Positions 33,145-44,938 of a stretch of DNA of 64,000 bases are shown piece by piece. Positions within the stretch are counted from its first letter, which is position 1, and every line of letters begins with the position of its first letter. The stretch covers positions 496,001 to 560,000 of the forward strand of contig SRSI01000020.1 in NCBI GenBank assembly GCA_005656395.1, given 5' to 3'. A model generated the notes under the pieces. The model ran no database searches. It had not been told where the DNA came from and saw nothing but the letters and a program-made list of their open reading frames with translations. The translations under genes and the position numbers were made by a program. The stretch is from Strongyloides papillosus. Taxonomy: Eukaryota > Nematoda > Chromadorea > Rhabditida > Strongyloididae.

Positions 33145-35322
33145 AGTTTCTTACAATAAAAAAAATGGATAACTATTTTTTACGAAAACATATATATGTT
33201 GTTTTTGATATTGAAAAAATGGAGGTTGGTCTAATGGGGAAGTTGAAATTGTATTCTACGTATAGTGTTTTATAATTCTAAATAAGTAAAGAAGTAAAGA
33301 TGATTATCATAAGGAATCTATCCTGATAAATATCAATATAAAAATGAATTAAGTAAGATAAGTTACATTAAATAATAAAATTTTTATTACTGTTTACTTA
33401 CTAATTTAGAAGTAAATGTCTTCTAAACTGTAAATTTGATTTCAGCTTGGAAAATATGAATGAAATAAATATTAAAATATACAATAGAATGATTTTTACT
33501 TTTATTGCTTAAAATTAATAAAAACAATCAGGTAATTCAGTAGACTTACAGTAATAATGCCATAAAATTCTTTTTTTCTTCATTTATGTAAATAAAATTT
33601 AATCAAACTTTTAATTTATGATGAATGCATAAGCATTCTTATATTTATTTTAAATCTTCTTAAGTTTATTTAAAAATGCTTCAATTTTTTCAAAATTAAC
33701 TTTTTTATTTTGCATTAAATGTAAAAAAAATACAGTTATTCATTATTTCTATAGTACTAAACAGATAAACTATGCTTAAAATTTTTATGCTACATGTATA
33801 TGCTGATTTTAGTATTAAAAAGTTGCATTTATCTAGAAATTCAAGGAAATATTCATTTCATTTTTTAAAAAAAAGACATTTCTTTTCACATGAAAAAAGT
33901 GTTATTATGTTCATAAATTATTTATAATTAAATAATCATTAATATAGTTCAGATTTTTATCGAAAGAAAAATAAACATATTTTCGAATGAGTAATTAACG
34001 ACGTTAAATATAGTATTAAAAAATTTTTTTGCACACTAGTGCAAATAGTCCTTAAATTTTTATTTAAAAATAAGAATAAGAAACATATTTTCGAATACGT
34101 ATTTAACGACGTTAAATATAGTATTAAAAAAGTATTTTTATACTCTAGTTCAGATAATCACTAATTTTCATTTAGAAAATATAGATATCCGACTGAAAAG
34201 AGCTTTTTAAGCGATATTTTTTTTATATTTATCTTTTCAGATACAGTTTATCCAAGCAAGCAGTATTAGATGAGGTAGTTATTTATAGATATGTATTATA
34301 TCATTTTTTCTTCCTGTTATTTCTATATTTGTTTACGAAAAAATAATTATGTAAGCTTGACTACGTATAAAAGGATTTTATGATGACTTCTGTTTATTGG
34401 TTAAAAAAAATGTAATTTGTAAATATTATTTTGTGTGATACATAATCTTTTAAAAGAAATGGAGTAGATACCAGGAGAAAAAATCAAAAATTTCTTTAAA
34501 ATTATATTAATAATGTTTTTTTGGATATTTTAATTGAATTTTACCGGCAACCTGATTTGAATCACTTGCTAATTGTTTATTTTTCTCAAATATAATATTA
34601 AAGTTTTAATATATAAAATATAGAAAGTATTGTAATTTGCACAAACTTTCTATTATTTGTTTTAAAATTTTAAAATATTAGAATCAAGTACGATCATTTG
34701 TGAAATATAAAATTTTAGTTATTGGTGTATTGAGAGACAAAAGAAACAGAAACCAGGCATTTAGCTGTTCATTGAAAATACTACATCACACCAAATTAGA
34801 ATTTTATCAAAAATATTCTTGAGAAAATATCAATAAAATTCAAAACGAAAATGGTTTACAAAAATGAAAATGTTTATATTTTATATGCAAGACTATAACT
34901 TGATCATTCGTACAGAGTTTGGATAAAATCATGATATATATTTATGTTCAATAATACTAAGATTTTACTTAAAACTTTGAAAACGTTTAAAATCTAAATA
35001 ATAAATAAAAAAATAAAAATAATAAACATTTATTGCTAAATATGTGTGTTTCTTCAAAACAATGTAATGAAAATGATTTCAACACATCAAAATCTACACA
35101 TAATTTTTTAAAAAGTAAAAGATATTTTAACCTTCCATCAAATATTTTGTACTTTCTTATTTATATTTGTTGGTATTGTCAAAAAAGTTTTTCAAATATA
35201 AATCTTTTTAGGATAACTTACATGTATACATTTTGGGGTTATGTTCCATTCATGGAGCATTTATTTTTTAACTAATCACTCAAATACTTCTTCATTACTA
35301 GGGATTATCGATAGAAGATATA
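33145..35322. other. Intergenic spacer with a short tandem repeat
   Basis: 2.2 kb between the divergent GPCR and TACC genes. It holds a 108-bp-period repeat (separate entry) and an open frame at 35042-35275 without protein-like features. A TTACTAG acceptor at 35300-35301 lies 21 bp before the TACC ATG and is a probable spliced-leader site. Confidence 0.5.
33945..34187. repeat. Degenerate tandem repeat, about 108-bp period
   Basis: Two main copies share ACATATTTTCGAAT (33975 and 34083) followed by TTAACGACGTTAAATATAGT. A truncated third copy starts near 34145 (TAGTTCAGATAATC). The first copy lacks about 16 bp relative to the second. The repeat includes a palindromic AACGACGTT core. Confidence 0.7.
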
Positions 35323-36265
35323 ATGGAAGCAGTTAATGTTTCACAGTAAGTTAATTAAGTTTTATTTTGTTTATTTTTTGTAGTGATATTGGGAAAACCA
35401 TGACAAAAAAAAGTGGACCTTTGAAGAATTTAGATGACACAGTATCTTCTACTGGTAGTATTCCGTCAATGAATTTTGGAAATCAAGATACATATATTGA
35501 TTCTTTTTCAAAAAAACAAAAGTAAGTTTTATTAGTCCTTTTTATCTATTATTTTACAGTATTGTTACAAGTTCTGATCTCCCAGGTTTATACAAAGAGA
35601 TTTTATCTACAGCTGATAGATCAGAAGTAGTGGATCAAATTGTAAAAATAATTCAGCTTCATTCAAAAACTGAGGTTGATAATTTGTTAAGGAGTGCTGT
35701 ACTACAGGAAAGTATTTTCCATGGACAATGTGAGCAATTATTAAATATTATTAATCGTGTAAGGGGAGGGGATGTTTTAATTGAAAAAGAAAATACAAAA
35801 GATTCTTCTGTTAGTGAAGCACAATTAAACGCTTTGGTTCGCCGTGAACGTGATGTTCAAGGGAGATATAAAAAACTTCTACAGAAAAAAGATATACTTG
35901 ATAAAGAGATGGAAGAAGTTAGAAAAACTTTTGAATATTGCATAATGAAAGAAGGTGAATATAAAAAAAGTAAAGTAAATTTGATGGAATATCTTGATTA
36001 CTTAAAAGCAAGTCATGCACGATGCAAAGCCGTCTGTAAGCAATTAAAAGCTGAAAGTGATGCAGAGATACACTGTATTCAAGGAGAAGCAGAAATTAGA
36101 GCACAGGATATGGTAACAAATATAAAGCTTTATGAGTTGCGTCTTAAGGACATAAAAACTCAAATTGCTTCATTTGATAGTAAGATTAAAGAAATGACGG
36201 CAATACTCCAAGATATCCTTGCACAAAATGAGGATGAAATTTCAGATAATGATTCTAGAGCTTAA
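35323..36265 (+). CDS. tac-1: TACC-domain coiled-coil protein (TAC-1-like)
   Basis: Three exons, 35323-35345, 35384-35521 and 35560-36265, giving 288 residues. The first about 90 residues are polar. From about residue 130 the protein is a continuous heptad-rich coiled coil whose pattern (KLLQKKDILDKEMEEVRKTFEYC.., then KVNLMEYLDYLKASHARCKAVCKQLKAE.., EIRAQ.., ending KEMTAILQDILAQ) follows the TACC domain layout: the partner of XMAP215/ZYG-9 at centrosomes, needed for long astral microtubules. C. elegans TAC-1 is similarly short and almost only a TACC domain. The identification rests on pattern and length and is weaker than for enzymes; another centrosomal coiled-coil protein is the main alternative. 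Confidence 0.72.
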
Positions 36266-36670
36266 GTGCAGCTTTTTTTACTGTATTTTATAACTGTAGA
36301 TTTTAATGTATAAATAACTATCATTTGATTGATTTATATATTTTGTAGATTCTGTGAGATAATTTCTAAATTGTTTCTTTATTTAAAAGTTCGACATTCA
36401 TTCAATAAATTTTAAACTATTTACTAGAATGAAATTCTTTTAATTTTAGAAGTCACCTATTGGTTAATTCAGATAGAAAAATTTATATTTGATCTATGAC
36501 GACTAACGGTTTTTTTCTTTGCATATAAAAAAATTGTACGACGATATTTCAAAAATTTCTTTATGCACATCACCATAATTTAAAATTTACCTTCTAAATA
36601 GTCTAATTTTTTAAATAATATTATTTATAAATGTAGATACAACTGGTATTTTTTACCTTATTTCTCTACT
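36266..36670. other. Intergenic spacer
   Basis: 405 bp between two same-strand genes, with AATAAA near 36403. Nothing else is recognised. Confidence 0.5.
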
Positions 36671-37702
36671 ATGAATTTGGAGGTTTCAAAAATTTACCAA
36701 TATATTATTTTAACACTAATATTTTCTTCATTCATTAAAGAAATATCTAGTGTTATATTTGATGTACCCTTTAATGATAAACATGAAGCTCAAATTGATA
36801 AAAATTATAAAGATGATGACTCTTCTACTAAAAAAAATGAACTGTTTAAATACAATGAAATCAAAAAGCCTGATCTAACAAAAAATTTTATGTATTCTTT
36901 ATCTTTTAAAAAATACCTTTTTTCGACAGTATATGAAAGTGCAGAAAAGTGTGGAGAACATCCATCAAGAGATGACGAGGGGGAAAAATTATATGCTTAT
37001 ATTATAATTAGTGAAAATTCAGATATATCAATACAAAGTGATATAATAGTTATCTTAAAATGTATTTTCAAAGAACTTCAATACACTACCACAGCAATTA
37101 AATACGTAGAGGAGGACACGTTTTGCAGTAAGATTAATGCTCAAGAAAAAAACGTACTTTTTATATATTTGCATGAATCACAAACAGCTATAGTTTCTAA
37201 GAATGATAATGGAGGATATAAAAGTGGTATAAAAAGTGTTGAAGACAAATTTCCATGTGCATTCCTTCCTAGCGGAGATGGAAAAGTTTATGTATCACTA
37301 AATGTAATAGGGAAAGTTTATAAATATTCTTCCTATAGTGTTACTGGAGAAGTTGTAACTAAATATGGTCAACATGTCACATTTCTTGATGAAAAAGGTA
37401 TGCAAGACCATTTTCTAGCAACAAGTTCAGATTCAAGTGCCATTGATCTGAAACCTTTTATAGAAATTTCACTACAAACGGATACTGGTTATTCTTACTT
37501 TACTAAAAAAAGTTCTTCTATTAAAGATGTTCTTCATGATTTGTTCGATGCTATTACTTTTATGATGGATACTCCAAATTGGTTTAAATCCCAAAAACAA
37601 TTACTTAATATGCTACCAACTCATCGATATACTGAATTGGATATAAAATCTCCCAAATCAGAATATATTGTCTATAAAGAAAAATTGAAAGCATATGACT
37701 AA
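36671..37702 (+). CDS. Orphan secreted protein
   Basis: Single exon, 343 residues. A signal peptide (hydrophobic about residues 10-28) is followed by a charged, disordered-looking stretch (KNYKDDDSSTKKNE) and then a region of alternating beta-like and helical segments with five cysteines (EKCGEHP, ILKCIF, DTFCSK, FPCAF). There is no membrane helix after the signal, no recognised catalytic motif and no lipid anchor. It is not recognised as any family. It may be a nematode-lineage excretory or secretory protein. Codon use matches neighbours, so there is no sign of recent transfer. Confidence 0.75.
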   Translation: MNLEVSKIYQYIILTLIFSSFIKEISSVIFDVPFNDKHEAQIDKNYKDDDSSTKKNELFKYNEIKKPDLTKNFMYSLSFKKYLFSTVYESAEKCGEHPSRDDEGEKLYAYIIISENSDISIQSDIIVILKCIFKELQYTTTAIKYVEEDTFCSKINAQEKNVLFIYLHESQTAIVSKNDNGGYKSGIKSVEDKFPCAFLPSGDGKVYVSLNVIGKVYKYSSYSVTGEVVTKYGQHVTFLDEKGMQDHFLATSSDSSAIDLKPFIEISLQTDTGYSYFTKKSSSIKDVLHDLFDAITFMMDTPNWFKSQKQLLNMLPTHRYTELDIKSPKSEYIVYKEKLKAYD

Positions 37703-39063
37703 ATAATATTATTAAATTATCTTTTACTAATAATTTATTAACTAAAAATGTATTTATTGATTGATTAAAGACTATAATTTTATATTTAATGTTAAATTGA
37801 TCTATTGAAAGCAAATTTTATGTAAATATAAATTATTCAAAAATTTTGCTACAAAATTTTGTATACAAGAAAAATTATCTATTTATAACTATATTAAAAA
37901 ATGTAGTTTGATAGTGTATACTTATATATGTTCATACATTATAGTTATTTAATTCTTTTTTATATTAAACAAAATTTTTTTCATAAAAAAGTATACATTT
38001 CTAAATGCATTTTACAAAGTTTAAGGTCAATTTAAATATTAGCCTAACGTAAATGATTTTAATAAATTTAAAAAGAACTTTTTTTAACACTTTTCTTTGT
38101 AAAAAATGATGAATTAAGACATAACTAATTTTATCTCTATACTAAAATTGTTAAATTTACAAGTTTAAAATATTGGTATTCCATTTAGTATTCAAATTTA
38201 CAAAATTAAAAATTAAACTAAACCAGTTTTTATGTGTAACAAATTAATTTTTTCAAGAAACAGTGAATCAAAGAAACTAATTTTACTAAATAAAAAGTAA
38301 AAAAGAATTGATTCACATGGCAAAAAACCGTACATTTTCGGTCCCAAATGGTGCTTTCACAATAGTAAAATAAAGATACTTAAATTTTACTATAAATAGA
38401 TAATATTTTGAAATACGATGATATAAGTTTTATCAAATGTCCAACGGTGTACCAAAAAAATGTGATTAAACCGACAACATTTTTTTGCAGCATTCACCAA
38501 CATTATGATGTTATTTTTTAATAACAGTGAGTCAATTAATAAAAATGTTACCTTATGATTTACAATACAGAACTTTTTTTTAGTCAGTATTGATAGCTTT
38601 ATTGGAGAAGAATGTTTTCTTAGCTTTCATTAAAATCTTGAAATCGCTTTGTAATAAAGTTCCGTAATGTATCTATAATACCATAAGTTCGAGTCTTAAA
38701 ATAGTTTTTTTTTTATTTATGATTGGATATTTGTACCACTCCCTGCATAGCTTTTATTAAAGTTAAGTGATTTAGGAGAATTATATTCATTTAATATTTG
38801 GAAGATTCAAGAAAGATAAAATAAATGAACATATGTATGGTTGAAATTAATAGTCATCTCGATGGGATATTAAAATTAATCCTCTATGAATTTGAAAGAT
38901 AATATATCTCTTACTATTTAATGATATACATTTGAATTTATTCTAAATAATTATAATTTAAGATTAATCACTTTAAAATTATTTTTATTTTATCAAATAT
39001 TAAGATCAAATGATCATATTCAAAAGACAAAAAAAGAAAAAAGTAGTTTATATATTTTTTCTT
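37703..39063. other. Convergent intergenic spacer
   Basis: 1.36 kb between two orphan genes facing each other. No gene, fold or repeat is supported. A tRNA T-arm-like string near 38686 lacks the rest of a tRNA. Confidence 0.5.
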
Positions 39064-39957
39064 CTAAAAAATTGTGAAACCTTTTCCAAAATGTTCATCT
39101 TCATTCATTCCTTCTTGATAAAGTTCAAACAAAATTACAGTATTCTCTGGCTTAACAAAATCAAAAGATGTTTGATCCCTCGAAACATCCCAATTCGTTT
39201 GAGAACAGTCATTAGTAAGTATATTCAAGTATGTTAAATTAACTATTACTTTAGCGACATTTCCTGAATCCAATATATTATAATAATTAAAAAATACTTT
39301 ATAAAAGTTATCACCAACTTTTTGTACATAAATTTTATATGTAAATGTGGTGTAAAAAATTTTCATTGCTTCAATATATGTTTCGAAGGTAGTTATTGTT
39401 ATTGATTTATAATGTTGAATGTTGAATCCATACAGAAAGTTAGATTGATTTTTAGGATATTTAGAGAGGGAGTACTTGGAACGGACCGCCTGTACATCGG
39501 CATCTTGATCAAGTAGTTCTTCATTTTTTGGTATAATTTTATTTTTCTTTAGTTTCAACTCGTTTAAAAGCATTTTTTTTATTTTATCTTTATCAATTAA
39601 AATTTTCCCATTGATATTTGATGATTTAAGGACTTTAATTGATGAATTAGATAGAAGTGGTTTTCTTTTATGTTTTGATAAATATTGTTTTGAGAATGAT
39701 CTTGACATGTTTCTCATAAAACTTTTATACACGCTGCTCTTACAAAGTAATCCTTTTCCTTTTTTTAACTCCTCAAAGTTATGTTCATTTTCAACTGGAG
39801 TTGTAGTGCCATCTTTTTTGTCAATAACTTGTACTAAAACTTCGCTTGAAGGAATTTCTTTCTCACAAATTGATATTTCCTCCTTGTTTGATACTAAAGG
39901 ATCATCGGTTGATATAATTGTATTGGAAATAGCGAGAGAAATTTGATAAGATCCCAT
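39064..39957 (-). CDS. Orphan protein, lysine-rich N-terminal half
   Basis: Single exon, 297 residues, ATG at 39957. There is no signal peptide or membrane helix. Residues about 60-150 are rich in Lys and Ser with basic clusters (KHKRKPLL, KLKKNKIIPK) that could serve as a nuclear signal. The C-terminal half (from about 165) is rich in Tyr, Phe and Ile and looks like a folded beta-rich domain (SITITTFETYIEAMKIFYTT, YVQKVGDNFYKVFFNYY). No family is recognised. The even codon composition and length make it a credible gene. Confidence 0.65.
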   Translation of the reverse strand: MGSYQISLAISNTIISTDDPLVSNKEEISICEKEIPSSEVLVQVIDKKDGTTTPVENEHNFEELKKGKGLLCKSSVYKSFMRNMSRSFSKQYLSKHKRKPLLSNSSIKVLKSSNINGKILIDKDKIKKMLLNELKLKKNKIIPKNEELLDQDADVQAVRSKYSLSKYPKNQSNFLYGFNIQHYKSITITTFETYIEAMKIFYTTFTYKIYVQKVGDNFYKVFFNYYNILDSGNVAKVIVNLTYLNILTNDCSQTNWDVSRDQTSFDFVKPENTVILFELYQEGMNEDEHFGKGFTIF

Positions 39958-41451
39958 GGAAGTATATAATTGGTAACAAGAATATTAAACAATTAAAAAA
40001 GTAAATTGTCGATAGATATGTTTGATATAAATTAACAAAATGTTGAAAGAAGAAACTCATATCTTAGTGTTCTTAGTTTATAAAGGGATGTATAAATAAT
40101 GGTCAAAGTTCACTTTACATGAAACAGAAATTTAGAAAAATCGGTACAATTGTGATTTCAATAACTTAAATATGTACATTGTAATACTTTTCAATACTTT
40201 ATTACAGACGATAATTAAATTTCTATTTTAATATTAAAGTATCATTTGCATTAAAAGAAACATTTATCACATAGCCAATTCTTTAAAAGAAGGTTCTGTG
40301 GTGATAAGAAGATCATTAAAGAAATACTTGTATTAAACAATTCTATGTTTTTATTTCAAAGAGAAAAAAGTGTTATTATTTTTTTGTTTTAGTATAACTG
40401 TTATACCAAGATTTTTGTTATTATAAATGATGTGCTTTACATGAGAACGAAGATGAAGAAGAAAAAAAAATAATCATGAATCGCCATATGATTATTTTTA
40501 TATGTAAGATTTTTTAAAATATTCTTCTTTTATTCTTTCTATAATATTAATATTTAGATTTCTTTTAATAAATTTACACGTTCATATACAGTTTGCTGAA
40601 AAATGTACAATCGAAAATTAATTGTTTGGCTGTTGATATTTTTTATAATTGCTTTGAGGAAAATTATTTTTTCGAATTATATCTAAGTTTATTAATATTT
40701 ATATAAAGTAAAATTATTTCAAAAACGATATATTTTTAGTAATAACAAATATATTATGCTTATAATCTTTCGGAAGAGGATTTATTAATGTTTCATGATC
40801 TGCTTGTAAATTAAGATTGGTCTTTTACATAAAATTAATAGTAAAATACTACTGTATTTAATTATATTAAATTTTAAAGAGAAAATTGTTATTGAAATAT
40901 ATAACAATTAAAGTAGATACACACTCCATGAATAAATTTTCTTAAATTATTTGAAAGTTTTAAATAGTAGCTTTAAGTTTATTTTAAAGAATTAATTGCT
41001 AATTTTAATTTAACTTTTTTTGTACAAAAATAAATAGAAATTGGAACATTGTTTGTATAGAATTAAAAAAGTACTGATAAATGTATAGAAAGCTTTCGTC
41101 ATTATAAATTTATGTAGTAGCTTAATCGCTTTTATTTTTAAAAAAATTGATTAATAAACATATTATTTTTCTATCATCTGTCAATATTTTTTACCTATAT
41201 AATTTTTTAATAATTAGTATTATTCACACCTGTTATCTTTATGCTTAACATGTAAACAAATACTTATTTAATAATATAAAAGTGGTGATTAGTTATACAA
41301 ACTAAAACTACTTAAGTAGCTTAAATTATTTTAGCATTAATATTATAGTAGTTTTATTTATTATCAAATATTCATGAAATAGTATAAATAAACACGATTC
41401 AATAATAAAACTTTATTGTGTTTTCTATTTTACACAAATATTTATAAACAA
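39958..41451. other. Intergenic, no gene seen
   Basis: 1.5 kb between divergent genes, AT-rich throughout. It carries the promoter of the small HSP. I could not identify a convincing heat-shock element (nGAAnnTTCn array). Confidence 0.5.
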
Positions 41452-41838
41452 ATGGATTCAAACTCACCAGAAAGGGAAGCTAACACTGGTGAAGAGGGAA
41501 AAAGTTTATACAACTTCGGTAATTGTGTAGATCAAATAACAAATGATTCTCAAAAATTTTCAATTAAAGTTAATATTTCACATTTTTCTCCTAATGAGAT
41601 AAGTGTTAATGTAGTTGATGACAAAATTGTTATTGAAGGTTTTCATAAAGAAAAAGATGACGAGTATGGAAGTGTAAGTTTTTCTTCTTACTAATAACTT
41701 CTAATTCAAAATTTTTTAAAGATACAAAGACATTTTATTAGGAAATATTCACTTCCTAATGGTGTCGATAAATTGTCATTTATTACATCTTTTCAAAATG
41801 GAATTTTAAATATTAATGCCAAAAAAATTTCAAACTAA
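41452..41838 (+). CDS. hsp-12: Small heat-shock protein, HSP-12 class
   Basis: Two exons, 41452-41673 and 41722-41838, phase 0, giving 112 residues. The alpha-crystallin domain fills most of the protein: FSIKVNISHFSPNEISVNVVDDKIVIEGFHKEKDDEYG, then the classic R-H-F-I-R-K-Y-S-L-P-x-G-V-D segment and a short C-terminus without the I-x-I/V tail motif. Short sHSPs of this size in nematodes (the Hsp12 class) have little N- or C-terminal extension, form small oligomers and chaperone poorly in vitro. The ATG at 41452 is used because the extended frame upstream has no ATG. It ends 40 bp from the ACSF2 stop on the opposite strand. Confidence 0.93.
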
Positions 41839-41849
41839 CATTTTATACA

Positions 41850-41863
41850 AATAAATTTTTATT
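41850..41863. terminator. Palindromic double polyadenylation signal
   Basis: AATAAA on the plus strand (41850-41855) for the small HSP and AATAAA on the minus strand (41863-41858) for the acyl-CoA synthetase lie back to back within 14 bp, inside the 40-bp gap between the two stop codons. Confidence 0.65.
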
Positions 41864-41878
41864 TACTTTGATAAAATT

Positions 41879-43660
41879 TTAAAAAACTTTAGAAATATGT
41901 TCCAAATTTAATTCTTTTATACTTATTTCTTGAATTTTGAACTTTTGAATTTTACCTGAACCTGTTCTTGGAAAATCATCTTTCTTCTTTATTAACACAT
42001 ATCTAGGAATTTTAAAATGTGTTATTTTATCTTTACAAAAGTTTATAACATCTTTTTCAGTAATTTTACGCTCATAACCTTCTTTTAAACAAATCCAAGC
42101 ACAAACATCTTCACCTAATCGTTCATTTGGGACACCAACTACTTGAACATCCTGAACACCTGGAAGTTTCATTAAAAATTGTTCTATTTCAACTGGATAT
42201 ATATTTTCACCACCTCTTATAATCATATCCTTAGATCGTCCAGAAATAACAACACTACCATCTTTATTCATATATGCTAAATCACCAGTTTTAAGCCATC
42301 TATTTAATCCCAATTCAGTTCTTGTCTTCTCTTCATCTCCAAAATATTCTCTCATTACGGAAAAGCCTCTGAACCATAATTCTCCCGTTTCTCCATGTGG
42401 TAAAATATCCCCATTTGAATCAGTAATACAACATTCTAAATGAGGATATACGTAACCAGTTTTTTTAATCCTTTCCATAGGATGTTCAGATATATTTGAT
42501 ACCAAAGCTAATGGTGATAATTCTGTCATCCCATAAGCAAGAGCAATATAATTTAATTTAAAGTTATTTATTAAGTCTTTACACAATTTTTCTGGACATG
42601 GGGCACCGCCCATCAATAGACCTGTCAAACTTTCTAAACTATATTTTTTTAAATTCTTATGATTTAATATATCAATAAACATTGTTGGTGTTCCTAATAT
42701 ATATTGAATTTTAAATTTATCAATACTTTGTAAACATCGTTCGGCATTGAATACTGGTGAAGGTATAGTGACAGTGTTACAGGTAATTAATGCAACTAAT
42801 ACAGAACAAACTGATCCAATACAATGAAATAAAGGAGCTGGAGAACAAATTGATGATTTTGATTCTGTTAATTTAAATACTTTTGTTTGAATGTAAGCAT
42901 TATTTACCATACCATGATGTGTTAAAGATACAGCTTTTGGGAGTCCTGTTGTTCCTGAGGTATATTGTATATTAAATATATCATCAATTTTAACTTTTCC
43001 ATTATTTTTTAATAATGTTTCTTCTTCTTCACTACTACCCATTTTGCATATATCTTCAAATTTCCATGATCCTTTTAATGTTTCATTGCTATCATCAAAA
43101 GTAATAAGATGTTCGAGAGATTGATAATTTTTTGACTTTATCCCACTAACACCCTCCGGTAATTCATTTATTTCAGGTATAATTCTGCATAACATTTCAT
43201 AATATTTTGATGATAGAAATTGTTTAGGACATACAATAACTTTAACACCAACCTTTTTTATAGCATATGATAACTCATTTATACGATAACCTGGATTAAT
43301 ATTTACCAAAACCATTCCATTTAATGCTGCAGCATATTTAGTGACTAACCATTCATATGTATTTGGTGACCATATAGCGATTCTATCACCACCTTTCATA
43401 CCTAATTTAATTAACCCACTTCCAAATTTTACACAATCATTATAAAAATCATTATAACTTTTGGAAATATTCTCTTCCATTACATTAACAAAAATATGAT
43501 CTGGAGCTTTATTCTTAGCTATAATTAATCTATCACCAATTGTATGAGGTAGGAATTTAATATCACTACTACCATGACTATAACTTCTCTCTTCAGGGGT
43601 AACAAAACCTAGAAATCTCCGACAAATTTTAAAGCCAGGTCTAATAGATAGAAATTTCAT
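41879..43660 (-). CDS. acsf2: Medium-chain acyl-CoA synthetase, ACSF2-type
   Basis: Single exon, 593 residues. It is an AMP-forming ligase that activates fatty acids with ATP and CoA, probably mitochondrial: the N-terminus (MKFLSIRPGFKICRRFLGF) is basic and lacks acids, like a targeting peptide. ANL-family motifs in order: the P-loop YTSGTTGLPKA (residues 233-243), GGAPCPEKLC, YGMTELSP (376-383), the W-x-K-T-G-D-L-A region (456-462), the hinge GRSKDMIIRGGENIYPVEIE (474-493), and PRTGSGKIQK with the adenylation lysine near 570. All key residues are intact. It is tail-to-tail with the small HSP. Confidence 0.95.
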   Translation of the reverse strand: MKFLSIRPGFKICRRFLGFVTPEERSYSHGSSDIKFLPHTIGDRLIIAKNKAPDHIFVNVMEENISKSYNDFYNDCVKFGSGLIKLGMKGGDRIAIWSPNTYEWLVTKYAAALNGMVLVNINPGYRINELSYAIKKVGVKVIVCPKQFLSSKYYEMLCRIIPEINELPEGVSGIKSKNYQSLEHLITFDDSNETLKGSWKFEDICKMGSSEEEETLLKNNGKVKIDDIFNIQYTSGTTGLPKAVSLTHHGMVNNAYIQTKVFKLTESKSSICSPAPLFHCIGSVCSVLVALITCNTVTIPSPVFNAERCLQSIDKFKIQYILGTPTMFIDILNHKNLKKYSLESLTGLLMGGAPCPEKLCKDLINNFKLNYIALAYGMTELSPLALVSNISEHPMERIKKTGYVYPHLECCITDSNGDILPHGETGELWFRGFSVMREYFGDEEKTRTELGLNRWLKTGDLAYMNKDGSVVISGRSKDMIIRGGENIYPVEIEQFLMKLPGVQDVQVVGVPNERLGEDVCAWICLKEGYERKITEKDVINFCKDKITHFKIPRYVLIKKKDDFPRTGSGKIQKFKIQEISIKELNLEHISKVF

Positions 43661-44938
43661 TTTCAGTAAATTTTTTAAAAAATAAACTTGTTTAACTAAA
43701 ATGCGAATTACATAAACATGGTTTTTCGTTTATACCTACATGAGTGCGAAAAATGAAATCAAAAATGATGATCCAACCTTCTTTTATAAACAATCTGTTA
43801 CTATTATCGGAATGTTTTTAAATATTGTAAAGAATGTTGCAGAAAAAATAGCTGATTTGATTTTTAAATAAGAAATTATAAATAATTAAATAGCATAAAT
43901 TCTCTGGACACAATAATGTTTACACTAATTTTTTTTAAAAAGTAATGAAATTAAAAATGTAGTATGGAAGATGATTAATTAGATGAATTACTAATAATTA
44001 CACTGGTGAATTAGTATACATAAAGGTATTTTTATTATTTACAATTTAAAACTTTTATAAATAAATTAACTTTTTATTAAAATAGACATTAATGCTTCAT
44101 GGAAGAGTGATACTAGATGGATGGATAAAATAAAATATAGTTTAATTAAATTGATAATGTTAATGAAAAATATAAATTATAATTCTCACATTATTTAAGT
44201 GAAAAACATTAAACAAACTTCGCGTTTTAAAATTTGTCATACTTTGATAATTCATTTAACAATATTCAATATAATAATTTTCTCGAAAATTTCTATCTTT
44301 TCTCAATAATTACAATCGCTTTATAATTTATTATAATGCCCCGTCAATTTTTTTAATTTATAAAAAAATAATCTTTCATTTTTCGATTACTTGTTCGAAA
44401 TTAAACTTTCATTTATAAAATATGCCATAATTAAAGCAGATTTTCTTTCTTCATAAAACGTTTTCATTAAATTACCAATATTTTTTTATTTATTTATAAT
44501 AAGACTATCTCCTCCTGTTTGTTGATTATAGAACAAAATCATAAATCTTTGTTAAATTTATCATTTTCAAGTAAAATCATAAAATTACGAAGTAAAATTA
44601 TTTAAATATTAAACTGCAACTACTTTATGTCACCCCAGAGATAAGATAAATCAAAGTTAAATTTTAACTACAAAATAAATAAATTACACCAAATTGCCTA
44701 AGTACCATTAAAAATATAAAAATCACAATGTATCTGAAGAGCATATTTGTTATGAAGTAATTAAACCTTACTCTTCTTCTCTCTATCACTCTTTTCATCT
44801 TTCGTTATAAGAACACACAATAGAAGGCGCGTGATATAAATCGGTATTATTATTGGTTAGATAATAAACTGTAAAATATAAATGTTTTTACCATTTTCTC
44901 TCATAATTGTGTAATAAAAAAAAGAGATATTAATAAAA
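43661..44938. other. Intergenic, no gene seen
   Basis: 1.28 kb between the acyl-CoA synthetase 5' end and the E2F 3' end, AT-rich. Nothing is recognised. Confidence 0.5.

Noticed and set aside
35042..35275. Open frame upstream of the TACC gene
   Set aside because: Aromatic- and Cys-rich random-looking composition, no good donor linking it to the TACC frame, and a clear leader-type acceptor just before the TACC ATG.
38686..38695. AGTTCGAGTC, a tRNA T-arm-like string
   Set aside because: No matching D-arm, anticodon stem or acceptor stem can be built around it.
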